Below are positions 1-11,600 of a DNA stretch of 64,000 bases, one piece after another. Location: NCBI GenBank assembly GCA_024180945.1, contig JAKSGN010000007.1, positions 4,898,001 through 4,962,000 on the forward strand, given 5' to 3'. A program made the translations under genes and the position numbers. Below the pieces are notes generated by a model. The model saw only the letters and a list, made by a program, of their open reading frames with translations. It was not told the DNA's origin and made no database searches. This stretch comes from Macrophomina tecta. Taxonomy: Eukaryota > Ascomycota > Dothideomycetes > Botryosphaeriales > Botryosphaeriaceae. Within the stretch, counting starts at the first letter, position 1; every line of letters begins with the position of its first letter.

Positions 1-254
1 CGGTGCCATCTGTGTCGATTTCGAGCATGGGGGTTATTGACAAGATCATCTCACCCAGTCAGGGGCCATTCGAACTGTATAATCCCTGGGTCACAGGAGA
101 AGAATTAGGCACCGGCTTAGGTCTTTTTTTAGGCACATGGAAAGGACAGTTGGAGGTAAGTGCCGCGTACAATGATGCGTGGCACGAGAAGGACGATGTT
201 CTGAAGTTCTTAGCAGACTGTGAGGCGACTGTCTTTCAGGGTTTAGGAATCTAA
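1..254 (+). CDS. C-terminal end of an acyltransferase (condensation/BAHD-like fold), cut by the window edge
   Basis: An open frame enters from the left edge and stops at 254, giving about 83 visible residues. The tail reads '...GTWKGQLEVSAAYNDAWH...' followed by a hydrophobic helix and a 'GLGI' terminus. This matches the last segment of fungal condensation-fold acyltransferases of the Tri3/alcohol acetyltransferase type, which end in a 'W-x-G-x-L...YN-(D/E)-x-(Y/W)...LGV' block. The catalytic HxxxD would lie upstream and is not visible, so activity and substrate cannot be judged. The apparent GTG start at 3 is only the edge of the window. The family call rests on the tail alone and is moderate. 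Confidence 0.5.
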   Translation, partial: VPSVSISSMGVIDKIISPSQGPFELYNPWVTGEELGTGLGLFLGTWKGQLEVSAAYNDAWHEKDDVLKFLADCEATVFQGLGI

Positions 255-399
255 ATGCGTCATAATATTGGGAAATAAACTGCAAAACAGCATTTAGAAG
301 CGCCTAGAGCCGGCCTTACAGTCGTGAGGCATAGCGCGCGAGCACCCTGGGGTTAACAATTATTCATAGCTGTGGTCTGGTTTGGCGGGTTTCTACTTT

Positions 400-715
400 A
401 TGTTACGAACACCAGAGGCCAAGGGCCTTATGACGCCAAGGGCAGAAGGCCCGCATGGGAAGATAACCCACACGGGACAGAATCGCTCATGGGAGGATAT
501 GCCGCAGCGGAAAGAAAGCTTAAGGCGAACGGCGCGTAGAGGCTTACTCAGACATCCTGTAGGGGATTGGACCCCGCACGGGAAAGGATCGCACAAGGAA
601 CACAGAGACTCCCCGTAAGAATCAAGCAATCGAAAATCCGGCAGGGGATTGACTCCCGTAGAGGAATGATTCCCATACGGGAATTCGCGCGCCAGAAACA
701 GGGCGTAGGCGCTTA
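400..715. repeat. Copy of a dispersed repeat block, lightly mutated
   Basis: A GC-rich block with recurring 'cgcacgggaa' and 'gcatgggaa' units. The part at about 406-460 aligns base for base, apart from mostly transition changes, with 58,153-58,205 (plus) and with 59,045-59,105 (inverted). Those two copies sit in strongly RIP-mutated DNA. It is therefore part of a dispersed element, probably a retroelement UTR, and not a gene. The overlapping open frames on both strands are not supported. Confidence 0.5.
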
Positions 716-725
716 GAAAGGATAG

Positions 726-862
726 TATTAGATTTGGTGGTAACACTATTAATTAGGAATAAGTGGCATGAGGACTGAGAGGGCCGCTCAGGGAGAGCCT
801 CCTATCCGTCCCCTTCCGTGACTTACATAAAGTTTATTGTACACACACATGATATCCCAACA
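726..862 (-). repeat. Solo-LTR-like copy of the 138-bp LTR family, mutated
   Basis: About 137 bp alignable end to end with the copies at 23,469, 31,290 and 52,528. The terminal TGTTGGA is changed to TATTAGA here and the other end reads CCCAACA. Both terminal changes are G-to-A transitions, as expected from RIP. No target duplication is visible. The stretch 863-1551 holds no gene I can support. Confidence 0.6.
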
Positions 863-1551
863 AGTACTTCTCTGACTAGATAACTTTCGCCTGTTGTTGT
901 CCGCTCCACTCTAAGTGTTCGAGTGCCTAGGCAAGCCGGATAGGCGTATGTTCAGGTAAGAGTTCTGGACGGCCGGCACACCACGTGCGATAGTTCGGTC
1001 GTGGAAGATAACGCCTATAGCTTCCCGCATGTCTTTATTCTCGTGTATTTGAGGTGCGCGCGTGTAATACGTAAGATGTATCGAGTGTCGAGGTCTGAGA
1101 GGTATTGAGGACGGCTAGAGCGGGGCTGCGTACGCCCGTCATTGCGTAGCGGAGCGAGGAGGCTGGTGGTAGTAACGGAGGGGCTGGGCACGCCTAGCTC
1201 CTTGCGAAACTAGGCGCTTTTCTTGCCCCATACCTTACAGGTAAGCAGAACGCCGCGCTAGTAGGGAGAGTGGGGTTAATTAGGAGTATCTTTACCAAAG
1301 AGTCCGTCCAGAGAAGGGCGTTGTGGGGGTATTAGGTGGTAGAGAAGATTGGAAGGGTGCGCGCGTGCGACGGGTTTTGACGCGCCTCGCTTACATGGCC
1401 CAGAACTCTTGTCCGGCCACTGGATGGCTATGACTTTACCCGCTCCCATGTTTTATTAAGACGGTAACACCCGCACCTAAGAGTACGTGCTTTTCCAGTT
1501 CAGCAAAAATTACGTCGAAAATTCATTCTGCATTGCACGTCACCCTGCATC

Positions 1552-2490
1552 ATGGCTCAAGCTGCGAATCCTACGCTCGACCATCCGGGCAACCCACCCA
1601 AAACGCTCCATCTGGTCGGCACCGGCGTAAAACACTCCATTGCCCCGCCCATGCACGACTTTATCGCCAAATCACTAGGTCTTCCCTGGACCTTCTACAG
1701 CACCGAGTGCGCGCAAATCGATGATGTGGTGGCTCTAAGCCGCCTCCCATCCACGGCCGGACTCGTTGTGACGATGCCGTACAAGCAAGCAATCATGGAA
1801 CACCTCGACGAGACTGATCCGCTGGCATCAACAATTGGGGCTTGCAACAATGTATACCGCGACAAGGACCATCCAACCCGCCTACGAGGCACGAACACAG
1901 ACTGGCTCGGCATCAAAGGTTGCCTTCTTGAGAAAAGTAAAATGACCCCGGACGTTTCTTCCACAGGGCTCATCATCGGAGCCGGCGGCGCTAGTCGTGC
2001 GGCAGTTTATGCCCTGAGTGCCCATCTGGGCTGCGCCACGATTTACATTCTCAACAGAGACAAAGGAGAAGTTGACGACCTCATCCACGACAGTCAACGT
2101 CTTGAATCCGTGCCGGATATTGTTCATATCACCAACACAGAACAAGCCGGCTCTCTCAAAACGCCCTACTACATTGTGGGCACCATTCCAGACTTTGAGC
2201 CCAGCACGGCTTCAGAGATACTGGTTCGGACCTGCCTTGAAACTTTTCTTTCACGAACGGACAAGGGAGTATTGTTGGATATGTGTTTTAAGCCGAGGAG
2301 GACAAGGATACTGAAGCTGGCCGAAAAGCATGACTGGGCCACGGTGGAAGGGACGCACGTAATCGGCTATCAGATAGAGGAGCAGTGGCGGCTGTGGGCT
2401 GGTGAGGAGACAGTACGGGCACTGGACAGGAAGGGCGCGTGGGAAGTACTGCTCAAGACAGCAGAGGAGAGCCCGGCCATCAACTTCTGA
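1552..2490 (+). CDS. Quinate/shikimate 5-dehydrogenase-like protein
   Basis: A single-exon 312-residue protein of the stand-alone shikimate/quinate dehydrogenase family, which interconverts quinate or shikimate and the 3-dehydro acid with NAD(P). The substrate-binding half carries KHSIAPPMHD (about 27-36), VTMPYK with the catalytic Lys at about 78, GACNN (96-100) and GTNTDW with the catalytic Asp at about 117. A Rossmann half follows with GAGGASRA (143-150) and the NRD cofactor loop (168-170). The family Gln is seen in VIGYQIEEQW near the C-terminus. Length is normal for the family and the frame is intact. The ATG at 1552 is the first in frame. Neighbours are relics of other quinate-pathway genes, which supports a role in quinate catabolism over aromatic biosynthesis. 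Quinate versus shikimate preference cannot be read from the sequence. Confidence 0.85.
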   Translation: MAQAANPTLDHPGNPPKTLHLVGTGVKHSIAPPMHDFIAKSLGLPWTFYSTECAQIDDVVALSRLPSTAGLVVTMPYKQAIMEHLDETDPLASTIGACNNVYRDKDHPTRLRGTNTDWLGIKGCLLEKSKMTPDVSSTGLIIGAGGASRAAVYALSAHLGCATIYILNRDKGEVDDLIHDSQRLESVPDIVHITNTEQAGSLKTPYYIVGTIPDFEPSTASEILVRTCLETFLSRTDKGVLLDMCFKPRRTRILKLAEKHDWATVEGTHVIGYQIEEQWRLWAGEETVRALDRKGAWEVLLKTAEESPAINF

Positions 2491-2607
2491 GCACACTTTC
2501 AGCCAGGATATCTGGTCTTGAAAGCACAATGAAACAGCTGTTCTATGATATTCAAGAAAGAAGGAGAGACTGTTTCCAAAACAGCAAGGTCATCCAACGA
2601 TCGCCTC

Positions 2608-2876
2608 TCAGCTCTTCCTCTCCAGTCCCAGCCGTTTCTGAAATTTATCCCATGCAACTGCACCTCTACGGGCATGCTCTTCGGGTGCATGCTCACCCGA
2701 TTGAGAGACATTGGTCTGGAGAGAAGCTCCATTGAGACAAAGCCTCTGTAGCCCATTTCCTGGATGATCTTGCGTGCAATCTGCTCAACAGGCAGATAAG
2801 CCCCGCGGTCCTTTTCACAAACAATAGATAGTGGCGAGAAGAAATATCCGTAAACAGGACGCGTCTTCCGTTCAAA
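2608..2876 (-). pseudogene. C-terminal relic of 3-dehydroshikimate dehydratase (QutC/qa-4-like)
   Basis: The minus strand encodes EKDRGAYLPVEQIARKII, then MGYRGFVSMELLSRPMS. This is the conserved C-terminal block of fungal 3-dehydroshikimate dehydratases (TIM-barrel, sugar-phosphate-isomerase-like), which convert dehydroshikimate to protocatechuate. After about position 2,690 the frame must shift by one base to continue as EEHARRGAVAWDKF and end at a TGA at 2608-2610. That continuation matches the family's usual 'HA-RRG-x-x-SW-x-K' ending. No convincing N-terminal two-thirds is found in 2,880-3,250. The gene is therefore a truncated, frameshifted fragment, tail-to-tail with the dehydrogenase on its left. 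The frames were read by hand. The family call is good and the exact boundaries are approximate. Confidence 0.65.
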
Positions 2877-3250
2877 CTCTAAGTTTATCTAAATCACAAG
2901 CTTTGAATGTTATGGTAGCTCCTTCAGCTATGTGAAGCTGGTTTTTGGCAGCGCGTTGCAGTGGGTTGCCTCCACCATGTAGGCCGCCCAGCAAGGTCGG
3001 CGGCCCCCACAGCGGAATTCACTTGATTGCGACCCGTCTCTTGTAGTGGCTTATCGCTTCCTCTGAACCACGTTACCTCCTCTTGATTCCGCCAATTGTG
3101 CAACCCACTCCCCTCATGGGATTGGTGGAAGGATTGCGGGGTTCCGTCAGCGAACGCTCTGGGCCGCGATAAGAATCTTTCCAGCTGCCTTCATGTCCTG
3201 CAAAAACACATCATCAAACTATCGTCCTTCACGAACATCTGGCTGAAAAC

Positions 3251-4178
3251 ATGGCAAGAGTGTGGCTCATCACCGGCTGTTCTTCTGGCTTCGGGAGAGC
3301 AATCGCAGTGGCTGCGGCAGCGCACGGCGACAGGGTCGTTGCTACGGCCCGCAATGTCTCGCAGATGGACGACCTGCGCCAGCGAGGCATCATCACCCGC
3401 GAGCTGGACGTGCTGGCGGGCGAGGCCGAAATGCAGTCTATCATTGACGGCATTTACGCCGAGATGGGCAGCATCGACGTCCTCGTCAACAATGCCGGCT
3501 ACGTCCTCGTCGGCGCCGTTGAAGAGTGCAGGTGAGTAAGTGGCCGCGCGGTGCAGCACACGAGGACGCGGACCGTGTTAGTGAACAATACATACATACA
3601 GCACCGAGGAAATCGAGAAGCAATTTGCGACCAATGTCTTCGGCCAGATCAACGTCCTCCGCGCCATCCTGCCGCACATGCGCGCCCAGCGTTCTGGAGT
3701 CGTTGCCAACCTGGGCTCCATCGGCGGGTGGCATGGGGTTCCCGCGGTGGGCATCTACTGCGCCTCCAAGGCCGCCATCGCAATCTACACCGAGTCCCTG
3801 CGCGCCGAGGTCGCGCCCTTCGGCATCCGCGTCACCTGCATTGAGCCGGGTTACTTCCGCACAAATTTGCTGGACCAAGCCTCCGGCCGCAAGAACGAGG
3901 CCAAGAGACGCATCCCCGAACTGCATGTCGGAAGCGCCGCTGCCACCCGCGCCGCCCTCGACGACTACAATCAGAAGCAGCCCGGTGACCCCGACAAGGG
4001 TGCGAGGGTTATCGTCCAGGCCCTGACTGGCACAGGACCGTGCCAAGGACTGGAGCTCCCGCCGCGACTGGCCCTGGGCAGCGATGCTGTGCCGATTATC
4101 AGCGCCGTGCTGGAGAGAAACAGGAAGGACCTGGATGCGTGGAACCACATTGTCACGGATACGAATTGTGACGACTAG
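3251..4178 (+). CDS. Classical short-chain dehydrogenase/reductase (two exons)
   Basis: Exons 3251-3531 and 3602-4178, joined over an intron with GTGAGT donor and ACAG acceptor, give 285 residues. The cofactor motif TGCSSGFG is at 8-15, NNAG at about 81-84, and the catalytic Ser 133, Tyr 146 and Lys 150 are all present (YCASK). The PG motif (EPGYFRTNLL) follows. This is a complete classical SDR of the subgroup often annotated as retinol or 17-beta-hydroxysteroid dehydrogenase-like. The substrate is unknown. It lies between quinate-pathway relics, but nothing in the protein ties it to that pathway. The splice join keeps the frame and gives continuous homology. The opposite-strand 247-residue frame here is a shadow. 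Confidence 0.85.
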
Positions 4179-5269
4179 GCGGGTGGCGGCGTGGAGTTGT
4201 CGGGGTTGGACAAAGCCGAAGGGCTGCATGGTGCAATCGAGACGTGCGTTTCTTGTTCATTCCGCAGTCTCTTTTCCTCGAAGGCGAAGAGATCACTGAA
4301 TGCTTCAATTTAGATATGAAGATATCTAATGAACTGGCCTGAATGATCTATTGTTACGGTGTATCTCTGTACACACAAGTCGGCATTTTCTAAACCGAGC
4401 AACTGGCGAGCTTAATGACGAGCATCCAGCATCTGCGATCGTCAATAGCGACATGATTGTCTTCGGCCCATTGCACTTTTAACGGGTGAGGCAGGTACCG
4501 CCGGTGCGCTGGGTTTGTTAGTGTTTTGTCTATAACCTTACCTCTCCCTGCAAATCATGAATAGAAGAAAACAAAGAAAAATGGTGTTGTGCTTGAACAC
4601 AGATGCCCAAATGTCAACGATACTCCAAAATAATGAGCCACTGCACAAAATGCACGTACTGTTACCACTGCTGCTATCCTTGATAGACTGTGTTCAGTCC
4701 CCACAACCAGAGATCAACTGCGCTCTGCTGTCCACCGCAGAAAGGGAGAGTGATGCACCAAGCAAACAGCTCTCTGCGAGATTCAACAAAGCTTATAGAT
4801 GTATGCAACGAAAATGATCACCGCGCTATACGTTCTAGCTGCATTGAAATATGGAAATGCCCTTACACTCAGGCCTCCGACTTCTAAGTACGACAAGTAA
4901 TATCAAAGCCTGAAATCGGTACAGCTCGGGTATTCGTACCCGTATCCCAAGTTCTTTCCGCCTGGAATTAGGCGCAGCGAGGGCACTATAAAGTCCAAGC
5001 GGGACACAGCATCTAATAGCCTGGCAACATTCTCCGCGCCGCAGCTTAAAATTTCCGTGGATTTCAACTAACAAAACCTTATCAGCCATAATTTAAGTAT
5101 TGCTCTTATAGAGAAAGGAGAGATACTAATCTAACATAGAGGCTACAAGTCTGATAAACATGACTCGGCCACTGGCGTAACACCAAAGAGGTGACTTAAA
5201 AATTCTGTGGTAAGCTTGCCCTTCCTTGTGCTTTGGCTATCAATTTTTCTGAACGTCGAATTGAAAGTT
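4179..5269. other. Intergenic, no gene seen
   Basis: Only short frames without family features. The base composition is ordinary. I see no tRNA, repeat or promoter signal that I would defend. Confidence 0.5.
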
Positions 5270-7587
5270 TCACCGTTGAGTATCTGGGAGGAGTAAACAG
5301 GGACACATAATCTGCGCGAATGGCATTGCAGGTAAGTCCAAGACGTTCCCAGAAGTCTGGCGGGTTTGCCGACCTGAGAGTGTATAAGTGTTCAATATCA
5401 AGTAGAAAGAAAGGTGAGCAGCTCTTCCGTACCAATAAATAGGGTCCAGCATCGTGAGAGAATCAAAGAGTGCATACTCATTGCCCTCGTCTGCGGTAGA
5501 ACCAGAATGGAATTCACGGGGGGCCTTGTTACCTGCTCCAGGTACGGTCAACCAAGCACTGGTAATTGTTCCGCGACTGACATATCTCTCTGTAAGGTTC
5601 TCGTGTGCCGTAGTTATCATACAATGTGAGAGGAGTTTTGTTCGCTGGCTCGCTGGTCGTCGTTCTCGTCGCCATGTCTTTTCAAGGACCCGATTCAGGC
5701 CTTCCAAAATATTCCTGCTGTGCATAGGGTCGTCATCTGGAGATGCTGCCAAGTTGGGTAGTCTACCTAGTATCGAAGAATAAATCTCAAGGCTTGCTGG
5801 GGCGTAGTGGGCTCCGATATCTTGCGATTGTGCAACCATGGGAGTTTGCATGTTGGCCACTTTGTTCAGAGGCTGTGGTGTACCCGTGGACGGCGGGGCT
5901 TTAATTTTGAATGCGAAAGTTATGCTAGTGAACGCAATGAGTAAGTTGAGCAGTTGAGGCGCGGTGCTATCATTAGGTGCTTTTCTTGCGTCAATGAGAT
6001 CCTGGTAGTCCCGAGGGAGTTGTTCTTTCCACCGAGCGAAGCTCTTAGCTGCGGTGATAAGGAAGTCTCGATCACGAAATGGCGGCGTAAGAATATCGTT
6101 AATAATGGCGAGTAATGATGAAAGATGGTTGGAACTGCTCGACATATAGCCTGGGTAAGCTGGCGTTTGTGACTGAAGTCAAGAGGAGCGCTTTCAGCGT
6201 GTCGGCTCGGATGCCAAGTTTCCCACTCATCGATTCCACTTGTTCGCAACGACGGAGAAGACACATCTGATCGCCTCAGGTAAGGCCTCGGACCGAGCTG
6301 ACCCGCTATCAGCGTCTCGAGAATGAAACATCCAAGGATCGTGCGGGTCTTATCTTCGTTGTAAGTGGCATCGTGAGAGGTACGCCCGAGGTCAACGGCG
6401 AAGTACAAAGCCTGGCCCACGTATAGCCGAGCTTTGCTCCTGGACTGATAGCTAACTTGGAGGAGAGCCAGTGCCAAAAGCGCACGCACACTACCAATGT
6501 CGCGCGGAGGCTCGTCTCGCATTGCAAGTCTCTCTGCCTCTATTTGCAGGCATTTATCTTGTCCCAACTCGTCCAAGGCAATACCCAACGCGTTGCACTG
6601 TCGAGATGTGCACGCAAAAATAGCCCAGAGAAAAGCACGTTCTCCAAGGGAAACGGGGTCTTGATATTGGGTAGCACTCTCGTTGGCAAGGAGGTGCGCC
6701 GCACGCAAGGCGTCGTGTCTCTGCGCTATCTGGAACTAGCTGTGGGTGTTGGCAAAGGATATATCTAGGAGGGCAAAGCAATTGGAGGGCAGTGGCGGCA
6801 GACTGTGTGTCTCAAGCGTTATTGGGTGGCTCTGAAGGATTGGCGTTGTAGGAGAAGGAGTGATAAGCTCTTAGGCATGCATTGTGCTCTCCCGTGGGTG
6901 GGCGCGTCCGGAGATATTTGCTGGGTGGGCTCAGCCAGGCCTTGCGCTTTGGCCACAGAGTATGCAATGGCGAACCTCTTATCCACCGTCTGGCCAGCAG
7001 CCGACTCGTCGTCAGCCGATTCGGCGATGAGCACCTTCTCCGCTTCTTTCAGGACCGGGCTGTTTCGCCAGGTGTCCAGAGAGGTGTACAAGGGTGTTGG
7101 GCCGTGGCTAGCCATCGTAGATGGGTCGTTTGAGCATGGTTCCTCGACTTCCCCTCATAAAAGGGCTGATATGGCAGACTCGCTTCCTTCATTGACCAGA
7201 GTACCAGGTTCAATATGGCTTCCACGGCCCTCACATAGCCAGAGGGCAGGCCGCGTCTCTCCATAGGATTTGTTAGAATTGGTGGTGAAGCATAAGATTC
7301 TTGGTTATGAGCCGTGGCAGGCGGATAGGCCCCTCTTATACCTGCTACGGCCAAGCTACACTACCGAACCTTAAATACACGAAAGTTCCAGCAGGATTGT
7401 AGATGCATATCTTGCCTCCCTCGGTGCAGGCTCGACATGCCGGCTGGCGTCCGTCGCAGCGGTCTCTTCTTCTCCGGCACTCGTCGCATGCCCGAGACAC
7501 CCGCATTCTTTTCTTGCTCCGGGGCTCTTCCTCATGCTCTCCATCCGACTGGATCCGAGCTCTTTGCCGTGTACAGACCCGAGGCAT
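5270..7587 (-). pseudogene. Broken Zn2Cys6 transcription activator, QutA/qa-1F-like
   Basis: Exon 1 runs from the ATG at 7587 to 7365 and encodes a Zn2Cys6 cluster (Cys 34, 37, 44, 51, 54, 61) inside RVSRACDECRRRRDRCDG. Exon 2 (7299-7205) carries RRGLPSGYVRAVEAI, the linker typical of quinate activators. Exon 3 starts at 7142. These joins (introns of 65 and 62 nt) keep the frame. Downstream the fungal transcription-factor domain is recognisable (LLDISFANTHS, ARLYVGQALYFAVDLG) but is interrupted. An in-frame TAG lies at 6738-6736 where the family has Trp. A frame change is needed between about 6,862 and 6,819. Another lies near 6,150-6,180, before the LLAIINDI helix. The stop is TGG to TAG, a RIP-type change. 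The N-terminal TTG at 7689 is not a plausible start. In Neurospora and Aspergillus this activator induces the quinate genes and lies next to its repressor, as here. Confidence 0.75.
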
Positions 7588-8188
7588 GGCGTGTTTTTGA
7601 TGCTGGGGGCTTTCAGTGCTTGTTAATTCCGGTACCCCCGAATAAAACCGGGTATGAGTATTGCGAATGTAGTCCTGGCCTGGCCACAACCGTGTTGTGT
7701 CAATGTGTATCTACAGACTCGATGCACGTCCAAGTCGGGTGCCGAGGGGCACGAAAACTTTACCCGGCGTGCGGGGGCGGCGGGTAATACTATTGCCGCC
7801 GGCTCGGAAATGCCGTCACCCCTTGCTTTCTTCTCGAATTTGCAAAGTCCCACCCCGTCATTTCCATTGAAAGGGAGAGCAGAGAAGTACAGGCGTATAA
7901 TGTCGTCGAGGACTCAGCGGCATTCTCATCCCTGCTGGACCTTGGCCGCCCGGTCTATCGGGCAATTTCCACCTTCGAATTCTTCAACATCTCTGAGTCG
8001 TTTTTGAATGAGCGTGAAGAAGATACGAATCTATCCAAACCAACTCCGATGCCACTATCCTCAAAAGAACTAGAACGAGACTTTCTACAATGCCTTTCAA
8101 CATTTTGGCTGGCTACAAAAAGCCACCGATGGCCTACGTTCCTCACACCACCAATTATCTCCGCAGTGACTGTCTAGGGTTCTCTTAC

Positions 8189-8416
8189 TGTCAGACTATT
8201 TTGCCTTATTGCTACAGATCAGCATCTACTCTTTGCCACCTCCTCACTACTCCTCATCTTCACAAGCTTCGGATAGCAATATCGGCTTCTATTCTCCTCG
8301 GTTATTCAAGCACTCATTTATGTATATAAGCAAAGCATACCTACCTCCCTCTCAGAGGACAGGCAGAATCTACTCTCTTTCTGACCTCACTACTCTTCAC
8401 TCACCCAAATTCAACA
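8189..8416 (+). repeat. 5' LTR of the copia element
   Basis: 228 bp, TGTCAG...CAACA, preceded by the target duplication CTTAC. A TATA-like box (TATATAAG) lies at 8323-8330 and probably drives the element. The leader 8417-8652 follows. A tRNA primer-binding site is expected right after 8416, but I could not match it to a tRNA. Confidence 0.9.
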
Positions 8417-8652
8417 GTTATGAGCCCGGGGAGCGCCAAGACTACCCCACTTCTAAGCTCTTTGCTGATCAACTCGTCTACTCAAACGAGTACTCTTTAC
8501 TGACACGCAACTGCTGTCAGAACTGCGGCTTCTGTCCGGTTACAGGCTACGGCGACTGAACCAAATACTCTCAAACCGGAGCCACGCTGGCTACCACCAC
8601 TACTCGGATCCAACTGGACCAACGACTTCGACAATTACTACTCACTGACAAC

Positions 8653-11600
8653 ATGGGAGACTCTACTAAGTCCCACATTCTCACCAAGTCTTCGGACTGG
8701 AATCACTGGCTATTCTTAGTGAAAGGAAGAGCTCAGAACACTGACATCTGGGGCCTCGTTGATCCTTCACTAACAACCAAACCCGAGGGCACTCCAAAGC
8801 CCACGAAACCAACCATCGAGGGCACTGTTACTGCTGACAAGAAGCTCACCTACGACTATGAGATGAGCAACTACCGCGCTGACTATGCACTCTACGAGAA
8901 ACAACAAAAGGCACTTGCTGATCTTGCAACCTACATTCAGGACTCAATTGCTACAAACCTACTGCCCTACATCAGCAACACCGATTCTGACAATCATCCC
9001 TGGACCTACTTGACGACGCTCAAAGCCAAGCTTGCACCAACCAATGAAGCCACCGACCTAGAGCTTGAGCAGCAATACAACCAGCTCAAGCGAGGACCAG
9101 TCAACCAGAACATCGAGAGATGGCTTCAATCCTGGGAAGAAGTCTACACCAAGGCAAAACAACGAGACATTCCTCAAGTTAAAGACGACCGACCAGTTAG
9201 AGATTTCCTCCTCTCACTTCGAGGCATCGACTCCACCTACTCTCAGATGGAACTGCATATCTTACGAGGCCAGACTGACAAGCCATCTCTTCACAAAGCT
9301 GTTGAGGACTATCGACAACACCTACGGATCGAAAATCTCGAGAAACCCTCTAAGTCTTCGAAACACTCAGCCTTCCCAGCCACTTTCAAGGGCAAGGAAC
9401 AGGAAAATAACGACAAGCCACCTTGTATCTGTGGTCTCAATCACTGGTATAAGGAATGCTTCTACTTGAACGAGGATATACGGCCAAAGCACTGGAAACC
9501 GAATAAGGCTGCTCAAACACGTGTCAACGAAAGACTCAAGGATCCAAAAATCAAAGCAAAAGTTGACTATGCACTAAATCGAGAAAGAGAAAGACAACCT
9601 GGATTCCAATCCACTACTACTGCCAACAGTCAAAGCAAATCTCCTTCAATCGAAGTCGCCTCATTCTCAGTCATTAGTCACTCTACAAGAAGAGCCAATA
9701 CCTCTCTCCAATCATCCTGGATTCTAGACTCTGGAACCGATCATCACATCTGCAACAGCTTTATGCAAGACAGATTCACACAAACCAGAGCTGCTGAACC
9801 AGATGAATACCTCACCTGCGGAGAAACCACTGCACCAATCACGGCCTACGGAACAGTTACCGTGAATGTCAAGACACCATCTGGAAAGGGCCATATTACT
9901 CTCCAAGACGTTGCAATGTCCCCATCTTTCATGGCCAATCTTATATCACTCGACAAAGCTCTCGAAGCAGGAATTGACTGGAATCCAAGGACTGGCACTC
10001 TCAGCAAAAACAACAACACCTTTTGCTTCACTGAACGACACAATGGTCATTTTTATCTCGAGCGCAACGTAGCAACTCTCCAAGCTCACTCTTCACTTAT
10101 TGCATTACAACCAACTGCTTTCGCAACTAAAGCCGCACAGATCACCAACTGGCACCAAATCCTTGGCCACGCTAGCCAGGAAACTCTTCAACACCTCGAA
10201 GAATCCACCAAAGGCACCAGCATCACTCCATCTGATCAACCACTTCAGCACTGTGAGACCTGCGCTCTATCAAAGGCTCACCGTCTTATCTCGCGATTAC
10301 CAGACAAGGAAGAAGAACCGTCACAACCCTTCTCGCGCGTCACGTTCGACCTTCTCCAACTTACGCCAGCTTACAACGGAGATAGATGGACAGCCCATTT
10401 AGCCTGCTCTTCATCAAATTTCATCCTCCCATTCACGTATCGACACAAATCAGACACCGCTGAACTGGCCATCTACGGACTCAAAATCATCAAGATACGC
10501 TACCATGGCAAAGTTATCTTCTTCAGAACTGATGGAGAAACAACACTCGGAAATACCTTTCTCTCTTATCTTATGGACCATGGAATCACACTTGAAACTT
10601 CAGCTCCAGCAACACCCGAGCAAAACGGACACTCTGAACGCTCAGGGGGTGTACTTCTCACCAAAGCACGAGCCATGCGAATTGGAGCCAACCTCCCAGA
10701 ACGACTTTGGCCTGAAACCATCAGAGCCGCCGCCTATATCCACAACAGGACTCCACTCAAGAAACTCAGCTGGATCACTCCTTTCGAGAGAGTCACTGGC
10801 AATAAACCAAATCTCTCTCACCTTAAGGCCTATGGATGCAAAGCCTACTCTCTACGCAAGGACCTCCCACGCACGCACAAGCTTGCTGAACGAGCTTTTA
10901 TTGGATATCTCGTTGGATACGACTCAACCAACATCTTCCGCATCTGGATTCCAAGCCAGGATAAGGTAATAAGGACCAGAGACGTCACCTTTGACGAAAC
11001 GAGCTTCTACGACCCTACCGAAACTGATATCGGCAAAATTCTTGAAAAAGAAGTAATTGAGACCCTCAATACTCCTAATCTACCATCAATCTACGGTCTC
11101 ATGCCTCAGGAAGAATCCGAATCCTCATCCCACTACGAAGGAACAAACGACGCTCAAGCAACCATTCAATCTCAAGCTGAGAAAGACTCGTCTACCCGTC
11201 AATTACCAACACCTTCAGAATCAGTGGAACCCCAAATACAAGCTCTCGTGCCACAAGAAGCTATGGAGCAACAAGAACAAGCACAAGAACAAACTGAGCA
11301 ACGACTTGGACCTCTGCTACCAGCTCAGTATGATACTCCACCACAACCAGGAGCTGCTCCAGGCAACAGAGCACCAAGAGGAGCAGATATTGCAGCCGAT
11401 ATCACTGAAGAAACGATCATTCCTGAGAAAAGCTCAAGAAGTTCAAGAAACCAGAATCCAAATTACAGCAATGATCCTTTTAAGAAGCCTCGAAAACCAC
11501 GGAAGGAAGCATACGCTGCAACTCTTGCTCAAACTCAAGTATATCCAAAGTCAACCTTCTACAACGCCTTTTCAGCTGCAATTCACACTCCAAGGCCGAC

